Both the position numbers and the translations under genes were made by a program. Below are positions 23,182-31,013 of a DNA stretch of 37,574 nucleotides, piece by piece (positions within the stretch are counted from its first letter, which is position 1; each line of letters opens with the position of its first letter). The notes beneath the pieces are model-generated. The model was not told where the DNA came from. It saw nothing but the letters and a program-made list of their open reading frames with translations, and made no database searches. The stretch comes from an uncultured Collinsella sp. (lineage in GTDB: Bacteria > Actinomycetota > Coriobacteriia > Coriobacteriales > Coriobacteriaceae). The stretch spans positions 1 to 37,574 of the forward strand of contig CAUHCN010000024.1 in NCBI GenBank assembly GCA_959604825.1, in the 5' to 3' direction.

Positions 23182-24591
23182 CTACTTGTCGTCATCGTCC
23201 ATGGAACCGTCGATGCCGGTTTTGGTGTCGTCATCCGTGTTGGAATCGTCATCCTTGGCGAAGGGGTTCTTGAAAAAGCCTGTCGCATCGGGCTGCAGGT
23301 CCGAAAGCTTGATCCAAGGATTATCGAGCTCGGGCTTGGGCATAGCTTTAGCCTCGGGCGCAGTCTCGTTACCGATGAGCTCGGACTCATAGATGAACGT
23401 ATCGTCCCCAAGCGCGTCGTAGGCGGCGACCGGGTTGCCCTCGGCATCGCGATACGGCGTGCCCTTAAACACAGCGCCGTCATAGGCCACAAGTTGGCGG
23501 CCGGTCTCATTCTCGAAGTAGTACACGAAGATACCTTTGAGGGCCGCACACAGCGGGATAGCAATAATCATGCCGATGGGGCCCATGAGTGCCGAGCCAA
23601 TAACGAGCGCCGTGAGGCTCATGATGGGATGCACCTGCACCGAGCTCTGCATGACCTTAGGCGAAATCACGTTATCGGTGACGTTTTGCGCAACCATCGT
23701 CACGATGAGCGTCCACAACGCCAACATGGGGCTGAACATGAAACCGAGCACTGTGGCGATTGCCGCGCTCACCCAGGGGCCGACGACCGGAACCAAATGC
23801 ATGATGCCGGTAAAGATAGCCATGAGCGCCGCATACGGATGGCCGATAATCATAAAACCGATAAAAGCGAGGAAACCACCGCAGATGGACGTCACGACTA
23901 TACCGCGCATGTAGCCGCCGACAGAGCGAGAAAGGATGGCGACCATAAAGCGGTACGAGGTCTCCTTCTCCTGACCGATGATGGTGCAAATCTCGTGGTG
24001 CATGCGAGGGTAGTCGCAAGCCATCCAGTAGGCAAGCACCAGACCAAGGAAGATCACGAACAGCTGCGAGGCCGTATTGGTGATGAGCGGGAACACACCG
24101 CGGCCAAGCTCGGCAGCGATCTGAGACACATACTTCGATGCCACGGTAACCAGCGACGAAAGATTATCGTCCAAATACTCCATGAGCGGCGTGTTGTTGA
24201 GCGTCTTGACATGCGAGACCATCTCGTTGAGGTCGCCACCCGCAACACGAAGCTGCTCAGGCAGACGGCTCAGGACTTCCATGATCTGACCAAAGAGAAT
24301 CGGCGACAAGATGCAAACGACACCGACGAGTACGGCAACAACAACAATAAGCGCGATAAGCGAACCGATGCCGCGATTCACGCCATGGTGCTCGAGCCAG
24401 TTGGTGATCGGGGACATCACAAAAGCAATGATGGAGCCAACGGCAAGGAACTCAATAACCGGTGCCAGGATGCCCATAAGGTTAAAGATGACAGCAGCAA
24501 TAACAATGCAGCCGACAACAGCCCAAATGCGCAGCGTCAGAATGCGGGTGTCGCGCAGCGCGCGATCGGTTTGTTGGGGATGCTCACTCAT
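23182..24591 (-). CDS. AI-2E family transporter (permease)
   Basis: This 469-residue membrane protein matches the AI-2E/PerM/YdiK family (PF01594). Multiple hydrophobic helices occupy about residues 20-110 and 185-370. Family blocks include GILAPVIEFLAVGSIIAFVMSP split by NWLEHHGVNRG, and the later LVPVVGPWVSAAIATVLG and NVTDNVISPKVM. A hydrophilic C-terminal tail of about 100 residues ends in a very acidic stretch. Family members have been linked to autoinducer-2 export or Na+/H+ exchange, so the substrate is open. The start overlaps the sigma factor stop by four bases (ATGA), so the two are co-translated and perhaps under common stress control. Confidence 0.85.
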   Translation of the reverse strand: MSEHPQQTDRALRDTRILTLRIWAVVGCIVIAAVIFNLMGILAPVIEFLAVGSIIAFVMSPITNWLEHHGVNRGIGSLIALIVVVAVLVGVVCILSPILFGQIMEVLSRLPEQLRVAGGDLNEMVSHVKTLNNTPLMEYLDDNLSSLVTVASKYVSQIAAELGRGVFPLITNTASQLFVIFLGLVLAYWMACDYPRMHHEICTIIGQEKETSYRFMVAILSRSVGGYMRGIVVTSICGGFLAFIGFMIIGHPYAALMAIFTGIMHLVPVVGPWVSAAIATVLGFMFSPMLALWTLIVTMVAQNVTDNVISPKVMQSSVQVHPIMSLTALVIGSALMGPIGMIIAIPLCAALKGIFVYYFENETGRQLVAYDGAVFKGTPYRDAEGNPVAAYDALGDDTFIYESELIGNETAPEAKAMPKPELDNPWIKLSDLQPDATGFFKNPFAKDDDSNTDDDTKTGIDGSMDDDDK

Positions 24592-25379
24592 GAACGAACC
24601 ATCACTCCGTCGGGGTCGATCTTATCCTGAATCTTCTTGAGGGTGCGGCGCAGCAGGCGCGAGACCTGCACCTGCGAGATGCCCAGCTTCTTGGCGATCT
24701 CGATCTGGGTCATGCCCTTCACAAAGCGCAGCTCGATAACCTCACGCTCGCGCGGCGAGAAATCGCGGATGGCTTCCTCGATCACCAGGCGGTCATCGGT
24801 AAAGTCGAGCTCGTTGTCGTCGTCGGCGTAACGGTCAAGAATCGAGGGCGCATCGTCGGAATCGGACGCTCCGGGAGCCTCGATGGGCACCGACGTATAG
24901 GCCGACGACGATTCCATGGCCTCCAGGACCTCGTCGACGGTCACGTCCAGGTACTCAGCGATTTCTTCGACCTTGGGCGAGCGCTGCAACTCGTTGGTAA
25001 GCTTGTCGGTAGCCTGGTTAACCTTGGCAGAAAGCTCCTGCAGGCGACGAGGCACGCGCACGCTCCAGCCCTTGTCACGGAAGTGACGCTTGATCTCGCC
25101 CAAGATGGTGGGCGTGGCAAACGTGGTGAACTCGAGTCCGCGCTCAGGGTCAAAGCGGTCGATTGCCTTGAGCAGGCCCAAATAGCCAACCTGCATCAGG
25201 TCGTCGAGCGGCTCGCCGCGATTCTTAAATTTGTTGGCAAGGAACCTTACCAGGTTCATATGGGACATGACGAGCTGCTCGCGGGCGTCCGGATCACCGG
25301 TCTCCTTGTAGCGACGAAACAGCTCGCGGGTTTTCTCCTTGTCCCAAGCGGTCTTGCCGCTCCGGGAACGTTCGGTCAT
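24588..25379 (-). CDS. SigB/SigF/SigG subfamily RNA polymerase sigma factor
   Basis: This 263-residue group 3 sigma factor is of the stress/sporulation type. Region 2 shows LVMSHMNLVRFLANKF, DLMQVGYLGLLKAIDRFDP and FTTFATPTILGEIKRHFRD followed by WSVRVPRRLQEL, the hallmark of the SigB/SigF group. Region 3 (KVEEIAEYLDV) and region 4 (REREVIELRFVKGMTQIEIA then a helix-turn-helix SQVQVSRLLRRTLKKI) follow. It starts two bases after the stop of an anti-sigma-like gene and overlaps the AI-2E permease gene. Coriobacteriia are not known to sporulate, so a general or envelope stress role is more likely. No RsbV-like anti-anti-sigma gene is seen here. Confidence 0.92.
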   Translation of the reverse strand: MTERSRSGKTAWDKEKTRELFRRYKETGDPDAREQLVMSHMNLVRFLANKFKNRGEPLDDLMQVGYLGLLKAIDRFDPERGLEFTTFATPTILGEIKRHFRDKGWSVRVPRRLQELSAKVNQATDKLTNELQRSPKVEEIAEYLDVTVDEVLEAMESSSAYTSVPIEAPGASDSDDAPSILDRYADDDNELDFTDDRLVIEEAIRDFSPREREVIELRFVKGMTQIEIAKKLGISQVQVSRLLRRTLKKIQDKIDPDGVMVRS

Positions 25380-25380
25380 A

Positions 25381-25758
25381 TTAGATATCCGCCTTGAGAT
25401 CGAGGGAAAGCGTCAGGGGCGCCGCAGTCTTTTCGTAGGAATCGCACACGCTCGCGAGGATGAGCTCGGCATACACCGCAGCCTGGTCGTTTTCATCAAC
25501 CGTAGCCTGGTCTCCAAAGGTAATAGTCATGCCAACGTGAGTCTCATCGACATCGAATTTGATGGTGATGTCGTCGCAGTCGACCGCGGTGCACCCAAAG
25601 ATGAAAGCCTCCTCGGCAGCCATGCGGATGTCCTCGATGCGATCGACAGACATGGAGCACAGGGCACCAACGTTGGCTGCCGTCATGCGCACAAGGCGAG
25701 CGAGACGCGGGTCGCCGGCAACGGTCAGCGTGATGGGGCAGGTTGCTTCGCTACTCAT
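25381..25758 (-). CDS. Degenerate RsbW-like anti-sigma factor
   Basis: This 125-residue protein sits in the anti-sigma position directly before the SigB-type gene. It has the N-terminal fold of RsbW/SpoIIAB-type GHKL proteins: a beta strand PITLTVAGDPRLARLVRM, then SVDRIEDIRMAAEEAFIF matching the N-box helix. The N-box, usually EAxxNAxxH, reads EAFIFGCTA (50-58), so the Mg-binding Asn is Phe54. The ATP-lid motifs DxGxG and GxxGL are absent; after ITIKFDVDETHVGMTITF the chain goes to a short ending. So it probably cannot hydrolyse ATP or phosphorylate a partner. The start at 25758 overlaps the previous gene by eight bases. Confidence 0.7.
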   Translation of the reverse strand: MSSEATCPITLTVAGDPRLARLVRMTAANVGALCSMSVDRIEDIRMAAEEAFIFGCTAVDCDDITIKFDVDETHVGMTITFGDQATVDENDQAAVYAELILASVCDSYEKTAAPLTLSLDLKADI

Positions 25759-26344
25759 CGCAGGACTCCTCAGAGGACTCGGCGGGCGTATAGGTGTAAT
25801 ACTGAGCCGGCTTGGCTGCGGGCTTCTGAGCCGCATCCGCACCATCGGCGGCCTCGTCCTCAGCCTCACCGATCAGAACGCGCTCGGTAGGCTGCTCGGC
25901 CTCGGCGGCGGCAGCGGCTAGCTTACGATCGGCGTCGGCTGCAGGAGCCTTCACCTTATTGAAGAGCTTCTGCACGGCGCCGGCCGCAGAATCTGTCACG
26001 CTCGATACGGCATTGCTGGCCTCGGCCATACTGCCCGTGACCTCGGAGATGTCGCGAACTACCGCCTCAACCTCAACGAGGTTGGACGTCAGGGCGTCAA
26101 TGGCAGTCTTGCTCGACTTGAGGAGCGGCTCCATCTGGGCAAGTGCCGGCGTAAGCTCGTCAACGGCGCCATCAAGCTTTGCCACCACGGGCTGCGCCTC
26201 GGCAATCGTATTATTGAGGTCGGTTACCGTCTTGTCGAGCGAGTCGACAACGGTGCGGGTTTTACGCAGGGTGAGCGCAAGCTCAACGATAGCCCACACG
26301 CCGGCAACGGCGAGCAGCAGCAAGGCGATTTGAATGGGACTCAT
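25751..26344 (-). CDS. DUF948-like single-pass membrane protein
   Basis: This 197-residue protein starts with a membrane segment (about 4-24, IQIALLLLAVAGVWAIVELA) followed by a long amphipathic helical stretch (about 27-145), heptad-like and rich in Val, Leu, Ala and Thr, similar to DUF948/YtxG-type general-stress proteins. An Ala/Glu-rich low-complexity tail ends the protein. The start at 26344 has GGGAGG five bases upstream; longer in-frame starts have no support. It overlaps the anti-sigma-like gene by eight bases. Because YtxG is SigB-dependent in Bacillus, finding it in the same unit as a SigB-type factor suggests self-regulated stress output. Function unknown. Confidence 0.72.
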   Translation of the reverse strand: MSPIQIALLLLAVAGVWAIVELALTLRKTRTVVDSLDKTVTDLNNTIAEAQPVVAKLDGAVDELTPALAQMEPLLKSSKTAIDALTSNLVEVEAVVRDISEVTGSMAEASNAVSSVTDSAAGAVQKLFNKVKAPAADADRKLAAAAAEAEQPTERVLIGEAEDEAADGADAAQKPAAKPAQYYTYTPAESSEESCDE

Positions 26345-26368
26345 ACAAGCCTCCCAAAGGAATCGAAA

Positions 26369-26382
26369 TACAAACGCTTTCC
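26369..26382. promoter_or_regulatory. Catabolite-responsive-element-like site upstream of the DUF948-like gene
   Basis: GGAAAGCGTTTGTA on the minus strand matches 11 of 14 positions of the cre consensus TGAAARCGYTTTCA. It lies about 25-40 bases upstream of the start. Weak evidence; see the similar site at 27814-27827. Confidence 0.25.
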
Positions 26383-26444
26383 ATGGTACCCCAAAGGGGA
26401 CCGAACATGCCAAGAGCAGCAACGTGGGACAAAATAATCAGCAG

Positions 26445-27794
26445 CTACTTCGGTGCATTCCCGCTGCGGTCGCGTTCGCTTTGCTCTACGCGCCATTCTT
26501 CCCAACCGCGGCCGGCAGGCTGCCAAAATGCACCGCGTTCTAAGCCTTCGGGCAAATAGCGCTGGTCGACCCAGCCTTCGGGATAATCGTGCGGATACTT
26601 ATACACACCGTATTCATCGCCGCCCGGGCGATGGCGATCGCGTAGATAACTCGGCACCTCGCGAAGCCCACTAGAATGGATATCGGCCAGCGCCGCATCG
26701 ATTGAAGCCTCACACGCGTTGGATTTAGGCGCCAAGCACACATAGAGTGCAGCCTGAGCCAGGTTAATGCGGCACTCGGGATAGCCAATGACCTCGGCAG
26801 ACTTAAACGCGGCATGCGCCACCAAAAGCGCCTGCGGATCGGCGTTGCCAACATCCTCAGAAGCCTGAATCATAATACGGCGTGCAATAAACTTAGGATC
26901 CTCCCCTGCATCGATCATGCGCGCGAGCCAATAAATGGTGGCATCGGGGTCGCTGCCGCGCATGGACTTAATGAACGCACTGATAATGTCGTAGTGCATG
27001 TCACCGTTTTTGTCATACGAAAACCCACGGCGCGGATTGGCGATCTTCACATCGTCGACCGTGATGGAATACCGCTCCCCCGCCGCCGGAGCCGGCGTCC
27101 CCTCGGTATCGGGACGCGTGACGGCAATCTCGCTCGCCAACTCAAGCGTCGTCAGGGCCGAGCGTGCATCACCCGCTGCCAGCGTGCAAATGGTCTTGAC
27201 CGTATCATCATCGGCCGAGAATTTGCCGTTCAGGCCCTGAGGCGCCTCGAGCGCACGCTCGATAAGCATGGCGATATCCTCGTCCTTTAAATGCTCAAGC
27301 TCCACGACTCGACCACGTGAGAGCAGCGCCGAGTTGACCTCGAAGTACGGATTCTCCGTCGTAGCGCCAATCATAATGACGGTACGGTTCTCAACTGCAT
27401 GCAGCAGGGCATCCTGCTGCGACTTAGAGAAGCGGTGAATCTCATCGATGAATAGAATGGTGCGGCGGTCGTACGTATTCAGGCGCGTCTTGGCCTCATC
27501 GATCACGCGGCGCAAGTCCTTTACGGTGCCCGTCACGGCGCTGACCTCGACAAACTCGCTCTTAGTATGGTTGGCGATAATGTGGGCCAGCGTCGTCTTA
27601 CCCGTACCGGCCGGCCCGTACAGAATCACGCTCGAAAGCACGTCGTGCTCGATCGCGGCACGCAACCATGAGCCCTTACCGACGGCCTTTTGCTGGCCCA
27701 CATAATCGTCGAGCGAATTGGGGCGCATGCGCACCGCAAGCGGCGCATTCTGAAAGGAACGCTCGCGCGTCGAAGCAGAAAAAAGGTCGTCCAT
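26445..27794 (-). CDS. rarA: Replication-associated recombination protein A (RarA/MgsA), AAA+ ATPase
   Basis: RarA is an AAA+ ATPase that acts at stalled replication forks. The 449-residue protein shows PLAVRMRPNSLDDYVGQ at the N-terminus, Walker A GPAGTGKTTLA, Walker B ILFIDEIHRF, sensor 1 IGATTENPYFEVN and the arginine region LLSRGRVVEL. The C-terminal tetramerisation domain has MRGSDPDATIYWLARM and VGYPE-type segment EVIGYPECRINLAQA. The start is uncertain: ATG at 27794 has GGGA upstream, but ATG at 27800 and an earlier ATG and TTG are in frame. A rarA-like gene near alaS is also seen in mycobacteria. The gene is preceded by a possible promoter (27834-27839). Confidence 0.94.
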   Translation of the reverse strand: MDDLFSASTRERSFQNAPLAVRMRPNSLDDYVGQQKAVGKGSWLRAAIEHDVLSSVILYGPAGTGKTTLAHIIANHTKSEFVEVSAVTGTVKDLRRVIDEAKTRLNTYDRRTILFIDEIHRFSKSQQDALLHAVENRTVIMIGATTENPYFEVNSALLSRGRVVELEHLKDEDIAMLIERALEAPQGLNGKFSADDDTVKTICTLAAGDARSALTTLELASEIAVTRPDTEGTPAPAAGERYSITVDDVKIANPRRGFSYDKNGDMHYDIISAFIKSMRGSDPDATIYWLARMIDAGEDPKFIARRIMIQASEDVGNADPQALLVAHAAFKSAEVIGYPECRINLAQAALYVCLAPKSNACEASIDAALADIHSSGLREVPSYLRDRHRPGGDEYGVYKYPHDYPEGWVDQRYLPEGLERGAFWQPAGRGWEEWRVEQSERDRSGNAPK

Positions 27795-27813
27795 AGCCAT
27801 CCCGTGCATCAAT

Positions 27814-27839
27814 CAAAAACGTTTTCCACAAACAGTATA
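27814..27839 (-). promoter_or_regulatory. Possible rarA promoter -10 with adjacent cre-like site
   Basis: TATACT (27839-27834) on the minus strand is a good -10, but no good -35 is seen. GGAAAACGTTTTTG (27827-27814), just downstream, matches 11 of 14 cre positions and would act as a roadblock if bound. Both are pattern matches only. Confidence 0.3.
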
Positions 27840-27854
27840 CCGAATAAATACGAA

Positions 27855-29102
27855 CTACCGTTCGTTAATATAGGTGCGGTGCGGAAACTCCAGACCAGGG
27901 AATAGCTTGCTCGTCAGCTCGCAGAAATAGCCGTCCGTCATGCTCGCGATGTAATCCACCACCGCTTGATCCTTGTCGTCCTGCCAAGCATAGATGCGGC
28001 CATAATAGGAAAGCTGCTGCTCAATACGCGAAATGTGGTGCTTAAAGATGTAGGAGGACTCGTCACCCTCGTTTATATCCTGCAGGCAACGGTCGTAGAG
28101 CTTTTCAAAGGCCTCGCGCAGTTCCGCTTCGGAGTCGCCTTCGATACCGCCCTTGCTATAGATCTTCTCGTAGTTCTCGCGCTTGGCTCGGCGGATCTCC
28201 TCAAACAGGTCCTCGCTCATCTCGATACGCGGTTTGCCGTAGCTATGCTCAACGATATCGATGGAAGCGTGCGTGAGAATCCAGCTGTTATAGGCGCCGC
28301 CCCGACCATCGTCAAAAGCGTCGGGCGACAGCAGGCCCGCCGCAATGGCGTCCTGACGATCACGACCGACGTAGGCGAGGATATCCGAGATACGCACCAC
28401 ACAGCCCTCGAGCGTCATGGGACGCAGGTGCTCAATCGCGCTATAGCCTGTGGCAATGCATTCCTCGACGGTTCGGTCGAACTGGTCAAAGGAACCCATG
28501 TCCGAAAGCTCAAAAACACGCTGTTCGTACTCGCCGTTGTGGCATAGCACGCCGTCGAGCGTCTGGAGCGACACGTTGCGGCCATACAGGGCGTCGAGCA
28601 CGCGGACCGACTGAACGTTATGGAAAAAGTAGCGACCCGTGCGCTCATGATAGATATCGTTGAGAAAACGCTCACCGGCATGGCCGAAAGGCGTGTGGCC
28701 CAAGTCGTGGCCCAGGCCAATCGCCTCGATCAGATCGCAATTGAGCCCCAGGGCGCGACCGATATCGCGCGCAATGCGGGAGACAAGCTGCACGTGCAAA
28801 CCGCGGCGTGACAGATCGTCATTGCTACGGAAGCTAAAGACCTGCGTTTTGCCTGCATAACGGGTGTACGCCGGAAGATGAAGTATCTTTTCGGTATCGC
28901 GCATAAACGCCGGACGCATAAGCGTGCCTTTGTCGGCGGCGCGATCAATACGACGAATGACCTGATCGTCGTTGCAACGATACGGGTTAACATAGCCCGA
29001 AGCACGATCGGTGGCAATGCGCTCGAAAAGTTCGGGCGACAACGCCGAGGGAATACGGTCCATGCGCGCCTTAATGACGGCCGTTTCTTGATTAGTTGCC
29101 AT
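27855..29102 (-). CDS. dGTP triphosphohydrolase-like HD protein
   Basis: This 415-residue cytoplasmic HD hydrolase resembles dGTPases and related dNTP triphosphohydrolases that split dNTPs into nucleoside and triphosphate. The metal-binding set runs from HLPAYTRYAGKTQVFSF and RRGLHVQLVSRIARDIGRAL (His) to IGLGHDLGHTPFGHAGE (HD plus second His) and a later Asp in ISDILAYVGRD. The following helices GRYFFHNVQSVRVLD are typical of the family. The start at 29102 has AAGGAG at good spacing. It is 31 bases after the prepilin peptidase gene and just upstream of rarA. Exact nucleotide preference cannot be read from sequence. Confidence 0.88.
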   Translation of the reverse strand: MATNQETAVIKARMDRIPSALSPELFERIATDRASGYVNPYRCNDDQVIRRIDRAADKGTLMRPAFMRDTEKILHLPAYTRYAGKTQVFSFRSNDDLSRRGLHVQLVSRIARDIGRALGLNCDLIEAIGLGHDLGHTPFGHAGERFLNDIYHERTGRYFFHNVQSVRVLDALYGRNVSLQTLDGVLCHNGEYEQRVFELSDMGSFDQFDRTVEECIATGYSAIEHLRPMTLEGCVVRISDILAYVGRDRQDAIAAGLLSPDAFDDGRGGAYNSWILTHASIDIVEHSYGKPRIEMSEDLFEEIRRAKRENYEKIYSKGGIEGDSEAELREAFEKLYDRCLQDINEGDESSYIFKHHISRIEQQLSYYGRIYAWQDDKDQAVVDYIASMTDGYFCELTSKLFPGLEFPHRTYINER

Positions 29103-29133
29103 GGCATGCTCCTTAAGAAGGATGCGCAATCGG

Positions 29134-29556
29134 TTACAATGTGCAGCCCACGACCTCGATTATGGCAAAAATCGGCACCAAAAACGGCAGCAAAGGCAGG
29201 GAGCGCGATTTTGTGAAGAGGCAAGAGAGGGCAAGGGCCAGGAGCGCAACGGCAAATGCCACGATGCCGCCCATAGGGTCGAGCGTGCAAAGCGCGAAGA
29301 ATGCCTTGGCATCTCCCATGCCAATGCCGGGAGCGTGGCGAACACGACGCCAGAGCAACTCAGTAAGCACAAGGGCAAGGCAGACGATGACCGCAAGACC
29401 GACATGGTCAAGCGCCGTGCTAACGCCCTTGTCGAGCCAAACGCCTGCAAACGCCGCCACGGCACACGTGCCGGCAAGCGCATTCGGAAACCGCCGCTCA
29501 CGGACATCAACCACCGCACCGGCAAAGACGCAGATCCAAAATGGGATATAGACCAT
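29134..29556 (-). CDS. Small A24-type prepilin peptidase
   Basis: This 140-residue membrane protein appears to be an aspartic prepilin peptidase. The first Asp is in AGAVVDVRERRFPN (D17), the second in IGMGDAKAFF (D82), matching the D...GxGDxK pair of the A24 family. About four hydrophobic segments are visible and there is no N-terminal methylase domain, so it is the short type. The start at 29556 has GGGAGG four bases upstream; an earlier in-frame start overlaps nothing useful. No pilin or assembly ATPase genes lie in this window; the gene stands alone between a glycosyltransferase and the dGTPase-like gene, so its substrates are encoded elsewhere. Confidence 0.75.
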   Translation of the reverse strand: MVYIPFWICVFAGAVVDVRERRFPNALAGTCAVAAFAGVWLDKGVSTALDHVGLAVIVCLALVLTELLWRRVRHAPGIGMGDAKAFFALCTLDPMGGIVAFAVALLALALSCLFTKSRSLPLLPFLVPIFAIIEVVGCTL

Positions 29557-29584
29557 CGAACCTCCCGACTGAGCGCTCAAACGT

Positions 29585-29627
29585 AAAAACCACCACAAAG
29601 GTGCACTGTCCCCTTTATGGTGGTTTT
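29585..29627 (-). terminator. Terminator of the glycosyltransferase gene, shared repeat family
   Basis: On the minus strand AAAACCACCATAAAGG (29627-29612) pairs with CCTTTGTGGTGGTTTT (29601-29586), with one mismatch. The loop GGACAGTGCA lies between, and T-rich sequence follows. A nearly identical element stands at 37226-37267 on the other strand, also just after a gene. Confidence 0.85.
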
Positions 29628-29635
29628 GATGGTGG

Positions 29636-30931
29636 TTATTTGGCTCCTTGCATGACTTCGTCGAGGGTAACGTTGACGGCGTGCTGTGTCGGGACCCAGT
29701 CGACCTTCAGGAACAGCGCGGCCACCGTGATGGGGATATAGCTGAACATAAAGATTGGGAAGGTAAACAGGTTAGTCACCAGACGCCACTTTTGCGCGCA
29801 GTGAATGTGCTTGTACTCAAAGATAGTCGTAAGCAGCGCCAGGATAAAGAAGGTCTGATACATCATGGCAAAGGTCATAATGAGCGAAGCAGCGCACGCC
29901 TGCATCTCGACCTCGGTGGCCAGGAAGCCGTGCGAAAGACCGCCCACAATCAGGAACGTGGCATTAGCGAGCATCGAGATCAACGATAGCAGCATACCCG
30001 GAGCGATGGTCATAAACATGTCATATGCGGCAAAGCGATGATAGCGGAACGTCGATTTGACAAGATGCTTGCCGTAGGTAAAAAAGACCTGGTAGAAGCC
30101 CTTGGTCCAACGCATGCGCTGTTTCCAGGACGCCTTAAACGTCACCGGCTGCTCGTCAAAGAACTCCGCCGGCGCATAGCCAATGCGAATGCCGTGAATG
30201 GCGCAGAACGTAGTGAACTGGATGTCCTCGGTCAGCGTGTGGAACTGCCAGCCGTGCATGCCCTCGATCACGCTGGCAGAAATGAGATAGCCAGAACCCG
30301 AAACAGCGCAAGAAGTCTTGCAGATGTTGCGAGCGTTGTTAAGAAAGCGCGCCTCTCGCAGATACCACGTAGCATTAGCCGCCGAGATCCAAGAGCTGCC
30401 AAAGTTCTTGGAGTTACGATAGCTCGTGACCACATGGAAGCCCTGGTCAAAAGCATCGTTCATCTTGGACACGTAATCGCGGGCGATGACGTTATCGGCA
30501 TCGAAGATAAAGTAGCCTTCGAAGGTGTCGGGATACTCGTTAAGGATGCGGTCGAAGCCAAAATCCATGACCCAGCTCTTACCCTTGCGGGCCAGGTCGT
30601 TGCGTTCATAGACAATGGCGCCCGCCTCGCGCGCAAGCTGCGCCGTGTTGTCGGTGCAGGCATCGGCGACCACGAAGACCTCGATGAGCTCGGAAGGATA
30701 ATCCTGATCCTTGATGGAGCGAACGAGGTTGGCGATCACGGCTTCCTCGTTATGCGCCGCGATAAAGAAAGCATACCGGTGGAGCTTTTTGGCCTTGGGA
30801 GGTGCGACCTCACCGCGCAGGGCGCCAATGACAAAGAAGACCACCTGGTACAAAAAGCAGACCGTGAGCAGCGTAACCACAATCTGGTTAAAGATCACGA
30901 TGGGCGTGTTGGTTTGTAAAAAGGCGAGCAT
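29636..30931 (-). CDS. Membrane glycosyltransferase, family GT2
   Basis: This 431-residue enzyme resembles processive GT2 synthases of the hyaluronan/cellulose/poly-GlcNAc type. An N-terminal membrane segment (about 12-36) leads to a catalytic domain with FFIAAHNEEAVIANLV, the UDP-sugar residues VFVVADACTDNT, the metal-binding DAD in FIFDADNV (144-146), TED (234-236) and the QRMRW motif (271-275). At least four C-terminal hydrophobic segments follow. The start at 30931 has GGGAG five bases upstream. It likely polymerises or attaches sugars for an exopolysaccharide or envelope glycan; product unknown. No other polysaccharide genes lie nearby, so it seems a single-gene unit ending at the repeat-type terminator. 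Confidence 0.85.
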   Translation of the reverse strand: MLAFLQTNTPIVIFNQIVVTLLTVCFLYQVVFFVIGALRGEVAPPKAKKLHRYAFFIAAHNEEAVIANLVRSIKDQDYPSELIEVFVVADACTDNTAQLAREAGAIVYERNDLARKGKSWVMDFGFDRILNEYPDTFEGYFIFDADNVIARDYVSKMNDAFDQGFHVVTSYRNSKNFGSSWISAANATWYLREARFLNNARNICKTSCAVSGSGYLISASVIEGMHGWQFHTLTEDIQFTTFCAIHGIRIGYAPAEFFDEQPVTFKASWKQRMRWTKGFYQVFFTYGKHLVKSTFRYHRFAAYDMFMTIAPGMLLSLISMLANATFLIVGGLSHGFLATEVEMQACAASLIMTFAMMYQTFFILALLTTIFEYKHIHCAQKWRLVTNLFTFPIFMFSYIPITVAALFLKVDWVPTQHAVNVTLDEVMQGAK

Positions 30932-30965
30932 GCAGGCTCCCAGGAACGCGTTACGTAAACAACCG

Positions 30966-30995
30966 TATATCTTACCGCAGGCTAGGGGCGTTCAA
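30966..30995 (-). promoter_or_regulatory. Candidate promoter of the glycosyltransferase gene
   Basis: On the minus strand TTGAAC (30995-30990) and GATATA (30971-30966) are 18 bases apart, about 35 bases before the start codon. Moderate match only. Confidence 0.35.
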
Positions 30996-31013
30996 GAAAC
31001 CACCTAATACTAA

